Assembly: GCA_902796505.1 (NCBI GenBank)
Contig: CADBPA010000022.1
Span: 1-7,374, forward strand
Reading direction: 5' to 3'
From: an uncultured Ruminococcus sp.
Lineage (GTDB): Bacteria; Bacillota; Clostridia; Oscillospirales; CAG-272
Length of the DNA: 7,374 nt
A program made the position numbers and the translations under genes. Of the stretch, positions 4,738 to 7,374 are shown one piece after another. The notes beneath the pieces are model-generated. The model did no database searches. It worked only from the letters and a program-made list of their open reading frames with translations, and was not told where the DNA came from. The stretch's first letter is position 1; every line of letters starts with the position of its first letter.

Positions 4738-6150
4738 ATGGACGAACTGCAAAATATCGTGGATATCATGCTTCCGGCTATTGAGGAAAAATTGAATACC
4801 GCGCCGTCCAGTTTCCGGCTCTGGTTCGGAGATCTGAAGCTGATCTCGCTCAGCGAGGACAAGGCGGTCTTTACGACGCCGACGCCGCTGCGCGCCAAGA
4901 TCCTTTCCACCAAATATATCGACGTTCTGCACGAAACGCTGACCGAGGCGGTCGGCTTCGACGTGGAGATCGAGATCCTCTCGCTGGCGAGCGACAATCT
5001 GAATCCCGATCTTCCCGAAGAGGATCCCCCGAAGGCGTCTCCGGAAGAGCAGATGGAGCAGATCGAGCGCGAGCAGAAGATCCGCGAGACCATCTCGGGC
5101 ATCCCCGCGGACGGACACGGCAACGTCCTCGACAGCTATACCTTCGAGAATTTCATCGAGGGCAGCTCCAACCGCTTTGCCAAAGCCGCCTGCCTCGCCG
5201 TCGCGCGCAATCCGGCGCAGGACTATAATCCGCTTTTCATTCACGGTCATTCGGGACTCGGCAAGACGCATCTGCTCTGCGCGATCATCCATTATCTCAA
5301 GGAGCATCGGCCGAATCTGAACATCGTATACCGCCGCAGCGAGGATTTCATCAACGACCTCGTCCATTCCCTCTCGGAAAACTCCACCGCGAAATTCAAG
5401 GAAAAATACCGCTCGGCGGACGTTCTGCTGATCGACGATATTCAGTTCATCGCCGGAAAGGAATCGATGCAGGAGGAGTTTTTCCACACCTTCTCGACGC
5501 TTTACGAATCCGGCAAGCAGATCATCCTGACCTCCGACCGGCCGCCGAACGAAATCAAGCCGCTCGAGGACAGGCTGCGCACCCGCTTCGAGGGCGGTCT
5601 GATCGCCGATATCCAGCCGCCGAGCCAGGAGCTTCGCGCCGCGATCATCCGCAGCAAATCCGAGGCGATGGGGCTGGAGCTTCCGAGCGAGATGGTGGAC
5701 TATATCGCAGAGCGCCTGCACGACAATATCCGCCAGATCGAGGGCGTTCTGAAAAAACTGCACGCCTATACCCTGCTCGCAGGGCAGAAGGTCACGAAGG
5801 AGACGGTCGAGCAGGTGATCCTGATCGTCGATCCCGGCAACGTGCCGGTGGACGTGCTGATCGACCGCATCCTGCACGAGGTCGGCAACTACTACGGCAT
5901 CCCGGTCGAGGCGCTGAAGTCGAAGAAAAAGACCGACAACATCGCCAAGGCGCGGCATATCGCCATTTATATCATCCGCAAGATGACCGATAAATCGCTC
6001 AAGGAGATCGGCGAGATCTTCGGGCGGGATCACACGACGATCATGGCGTCCTGCAACAAGGTGGAGATCGACATCAAGACCACCAAGAACACCGACGCCG
6101 ACATCAAGAAGATCATGAAGCTCGTCAAGGGGACGGGCGTCAAGGCGTGA
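4738..6150 (+). CDS. dnaA: Chromosomal replication initiator protein DnaA
   Basis: DnaA is the AAA+ ATPase that binds DnaA boxes at oriC, forms a filament and opens the duplex. In this 470-residue protein, domain I covers about 1-83. A short, charged domain II linker covers about 84-130. Domain III follows, with Walker A GHSGLGKT at 170-177, Walker B around D233-D234, the arginine-finger region RTRFEGGL (R283), and the sensor II segment RQIEG starting at R332. Domain IV carries the DNA-binding signature GRDHTT at 429-434. The ATG at 4738 has GGAGG five bases upstream. An open frame reaching back to 4678 is excluded because it would begin inside the promoter. Where B. subtilis and E. coli have tryptophan-glycine-leucine after the arginine finger, this protein has glycine-glycine-leucine. 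No terminator is visible after it, so cotranscription with dnaN is likely. Confidence 0.98.
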   Translation: MDELQNIVDIMLPAIEEKLNTAPSSFRLWFGDLKLISLSEDKAVFTTPTPLRAKILSTKYIDVLHETLTEAVGFDVEIEILSLASDNLNPDLPEEDPPKASPEEQMEQIEREQKIRETISGIPADGHGNVLDSYTFENFIEGSSNRFAKAACLAVARNPAQDYNPLFIHGHSGLGKTHLLCAIIHYLKEHRPNLNIVYRRSEDFINDLVHSLSENSTAKFKEKYRSADVLLIDDIQFIAGKESMQEEFFHTFSTLYESGKQIILTSDRPPNEIKPLEDRLRTRFEGGLIADIQPPSQELRAAIIRSKSEAMGLELPSEMVDYIAERLHDNIRQIEGVLKKLHAYTLLAGQKVTKETVEQVILIVDPGNVPVDVLIDRILHEVGNYYGIPVEALKSKKKTDNIAKARHIAIYIIRKMTDKSLKEIGEIFGRDHTTIMASCNKVEIDIKTTKNTDADIKKIMKLVKGTGVKA

Positions 6151-6153
6151 TCT

Positions 6154-6166
6154 TTCCTGACAGGAA
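6154..6166. repeat. 13-base palindrome just after dnaA
   Basis: TTCCTG and CAGGAA flank a central A, a perfect odd-length palindrome three bases after the dnaA stop. No T-run follows, so it is not a terminator. The symmetry would suit a dimeric DNA-binding protein, but none is identified. Confidence 0.45.
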
Positions 6167-6194
6167 CTGACATCCGCACAGATCTTTGTGGGAT

Positions 6195-6203
6195 TGTGGA
6201 AAA
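6195..6203 (-). promoter_or_regulatory. DnaA box (8 of 9)
   Basis: TGTGGAAAA on the plus strand reads TTTTCCACA on the minus strand, matching TTATCCACA at eight of nine positions. It pairs with an identical box starting 14 bases downstream. Confidence 0.8.
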
Positions 6204-6208
6204 CTCGA

Positions 6209-6217
6209 TGTGGAAAA
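6209..6217 (-). promoter_or_regulatory. DnaA box (8 of 9)
   Basis: A second TGTGGAAAA, identical and in the same orientation as the box at 6195. The 14-base period could suit DnaA-DnaA contacts on one face of the helix. Confidence 0.8.
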
Positions 6218-6247
6218 GCCGTGCGGATCCTATCGAAAAACAAGGGA

Positions 6248-6297
6248 GAATTTCCGAAAAGTTTTCCCTTCAAAAATCCACAGGGAATTTCGGAAAA
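6248..6297 (+). repeat. Imperfect direct repeat inside oriC
   Basis: GAATTTCCGAAAA (6248-6260) recurs as GAATTTCGGAAAA (6285-6297), with one mismatch in thirteen and a 37-base period. The two copies flank the box at 6274. No known binding protein is suggested. Confidence 0.5.
6274..6282 (+). promoter_or_regulatory. DnaA box (7 of 9)
   Basis: AAATCCACA keeps the full ATCCACA core and differs from TTATCCACA only in the first two bases. It lies in plus orientation, opposite to the left pair. Confidence 0.65.
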
Positions 6298-6337
6298 AGA
6301 GAGGCGAAAGACCGCCGTTTTCCGCGCCTTTTCGGGC

Positions 6338-6346
6338 TTTTCCACA
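6338..6346 (+). promoter_or_regulatory. DnaA box next to the unwinding element (8 of 9)
   Basis: TTTTCCACA, eight of nine matches, in plus orientation. It ends 13 bases before the DnaA-trio tract. The intervening bases end in CACCGCCCC, a GC-rich spacer of the kind that follows the proximal box in the B. subtilis module. Confidence 0.82.
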
Positions 6347-6359
6347 TTTTCACCGCCCC

Positions 6360-6377
6360 CTATTACTACTAATACTA
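6360..6377 (+). promoter_or_regulatory. DnaA-trio tract of the origin unwinding element
   Basis: Six consecutive trinucleotides read CTA, TTA, CTA, CTA, ATA, CTA. The opposite strand therefore presents 3'-GAT-type trios, the element on which a DnaA filament engages single-stranded DNA in B. subtilis. Every trio keeps TA at positions two and three. The stretch TAAAAAAGCATTC starts at 6381 and begins the AT-rich part. Confidence 0.88.
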
Positions 6378-6502
6378 CCGTAAAAAAGCATTCTTCCTTT
6401 TCTGCGCGGAGCGCGGCTTCCCCTGAAATCGGGATTCCGATCCGGAAAACAGCCGGCCGTTCCGCCTCCGACATGTATTAAAACTTTTAAGAGGATCAGA
6501 AT

Positions 6503-7374
6503 ATGAAATTCACCGTACAGAAATCCGCTCTGATGGAAAAACTCTCCCCCGCGATGGGTTCGGTCTCCACACAGAACACGATCACCTCGATCGAGGGCAT
6601 TCTGTTGGAAACCGTGGAGGACGGAAAGATCCGCCTCTCCACCTACGATATGAACAAGGGCGTGCGCGCGCTGGTCGATGCGGTCTCGATCGAGAGGCCG
6701 GGCAGTTTCATCGTCAACGCCAAGCGTTTCTACTCCACCCTGCGCGTCCTTCCCGACGACGACATCACCGTGGACGTCAACGACAAACTGAATATGACCG
6801 TCTCGTCCGGCAAATCCTCCTTCTCGATGTTCGTGCTTGCCGGGCAGGATTTCCCGAATCTGCCGGAGCTGCTCTCGGACGAAGGGTTCGTGATCAATTC
6901 CCGCCTTCTGCGCTCGATGATCGACCGGGTGATGCATTCGGTCGCCGTGGCGGACACCCGCGCGATGCTCTGCGGCGCCTTCTTCAAGATCCGCGGCAAC
7001 ACGATCGACGCCGTTTCCTGCGACAGCTATACCCTTTCGATCCGCCACGAGGTCAGCGAGATCTCGCGCATCGGCGGCGAAGACGACTACTCCTTCATCA
7101 TCCCCGGCCACGCGCTCGGTGAGATCGTCCGCCTGCTTGCGGACGCCGGCGAGGAGGACACCGTCGATTTCTATCTTTCGAGAAAGCACGCGATCCTGCG
7201 CAAGGAGGACATCGTCTTCTTCACCCGCACGATCGAATCCGATTACATCGATTACGAGCGCATCATGCCGAAGGAGAACGACAATATCGTCGTGCTCGAC
7301 CGCGAGCGGCTTCTGACCGGGCTTGAGCGCGCCAACCTGATCGCCGAGGAGAAGGTGCAGGGCAGCGGCCGCAG
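6503..7374 (+). CDS. dnaN: DNA polymerase III beta subunit (sliding clamp), cut by window end
   Basis: DnaN forms the ring-shaped dimer that tethers the replicative polymerase to DNA. The window holds 290 codons with no stop, against a usual length near 370. The start MKFTVQKSAL is the typical clamp N-terminus. The segment FSMFVLAGQDFPNLPEL (residues 111-127) is the conserved end of domain I. Domain II and the beginning of domain III follow, ending at the conserved RANLIAEEKVQGSGR region. The ATG at 6503 has AGAGG about eight bases upstream, behind the palindrome TTAAAA-C-TTTTAA (6478-6490). It lies 352 bases after dnaA across oriC. The reading frame is uninterrupted to base 7374. Confidence 0.97.
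   Translation, partial: MKFTVQKSALMEKLSPAMGSVSTQNTITSIEGILLETVEDGKIRLSTYDMNKGVRALVDAVSIERPGSFIVNAKRFYSTLRVLPDDDITVDVNDKLNMTVSSGKSSFSMFVLAGQDFPNLPELLSDEGFVINSRLLRSMIDRVMHSVAVADTRAMLCGAFFKIRGNTIDAVSCDSYTLSIRHEVSEISRIGGEDDYSFIIPGHALGEIVRLLADAGEEDTVDFYLSRKHAILRKEDIVFFTRTIESDYIDYERIMPKENDNIVVLDRERLLTGLERANLIAEEKVQGSGR

Larger units (their letters stand above)
6172..6228. repeat. Inverted repeat bracketing the left DnaA-box pair
   Basis: ATCCGCAC (6172-6179) and GTGCGGAT (6221-6228) are perfect 8-base inverted arms 41 bases apart, enclosing both minus-orientation DnaA boxes. Each arm contains ATCCGCA, one substitution away from the ATCCACA core of a DnaA box, so the arms may be low-affinity boxes rather than a stem. 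Confidence 0.55.
6151..6502. other. oriC: Chromosomal replication origin, oriC
   Basis: This gene-free region of 352 bases between dnaA and dnaN holds at least four recognisable DnaA boxes, two in each orientation. A GC-rich spacer, a DnaA-trio tract (6360-6377) and a short AT-rich stretch (about 6381-6402) lie next to the last box. That order (box, GC-rich spacer, trios, AT-rich DNA) is the basal unwinding module described for Bacillus subtilis. The 3' part also contains a small hairpin, ATCGG (6428-6432) with CCGAT (6437-6441), in the dnaN leader. I see no convincing separate dnaN promoter. Upstream of dnaA there is only one weak box, so the origin looks concentrated on this side of the gene. 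Confidence 0.92.

Noticed and set aside
6187..6195. TGTGGGATT as a further DnaA box
   Set aside because: Only five of nine positions match the consensus; kept out of the box list.
4693..6474. 593-codon open frame on the minus strand opposite dnaA and oriC
   Set aside because: It is antisense to an unmistakable dnaA and runs through the origin. Its protein is the arginine/aspartate-rich kind produced by reading GC-rich genes backwards, and it has no ribosome binding site or known domain.
6188..6481. 97-codon open frame on the plus strand within oriC
   Set aside because: It overlaps the DnaA boxes and trio tract, lacks a ribosome binding site and encodes a low-complexity, basic sequence.
6476..6481. 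TATTAA as the -10 of a separate dnaN promoter
   Set aside because: The bases 17 upstream are CCGGCC, nothing like a -35, and the element runs into the palindrome before the dnaN ribosome binding site.
1..7374. Mobile element, CRISPR array, toxin-antitoxin, defence system, tRNA or rRNA
   Set aside because: No spaced direct repeats, transposase, integrase, terminal inverted repeats or structural RNA signatures were seen; every long coding frame is accounted for by core or sporulation genes.

Overview
This window is a GC-rich piece of a chromosome spanning the replication origin of an endospore-forming member of the Clostridia (Bacillota). Three things show this: a SpoVAC-SpoVAD-SpoVAE set, which is found only in spore formers; a Gram-positive type dnaA-oriC-dnaN arrangement; and strong G-rich ribosome binding sites. 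The high GC content and DnaA sequence would fit an Oscillospirales/Christensenellales-like lineage, but that placement is inference.

Layout. At 1-209 (minus) is the 5' part of truB, a tRNA pseudouridine synthase. Back-to-back sigma-A-type promoters at 276-342 separate it from a plus-strand two-gene operon (392-2039): a 94-residue ACT-domain protein and a 452-residue PFL-like/DUF711 (UPF0210) protein. This pair is conserved but has no settled function. A bidirectional terminator (2048-2080) separates it from a convergent small membrane protein (2121-2498, minus, DUF4190-like). Next is the plus-strand spoVAC-spoVAD-spoVAE operon (2624-4570), whose products form the channel machinery for calcium-dipicolinate in spores. 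It ends in a run of hairpins and a strong intrinsic terminator (4616-4650).

From 4678 comes the replication-initiation block. A perfect-consensus extended -10 promoter drives dnaA (4738-6150). A 352-base gene-free region (6151-6502) follows, carrying DnaA boxes in both orientations, a DnaA-trio tract and a short AT-rich stretch. It matches the basal origin unwinding module known from Bacillus subtilis. Then comes dnaN, the beta sliding clamp (6503 to the end, truncated by the window).

How it fits together: DnaA binds the boxes, loads onto the trios and opens the duplex, and DnaN clamps the polymerase. The spoVA genes act in the forespore and are transcriptionally isolated from dnaA by the terminator. 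The visible novelty lies in arrangement rather than in a new gene system. A sporulation operon sits directly upstream of dnaA, where many Bacillota carry rpmH/rnpA/yidC. The origin is compact, and an inverted repeat of degenerate boxes brackets its box cluster. I saw no mobile element, CRISPR array, tRNA or rRNA.
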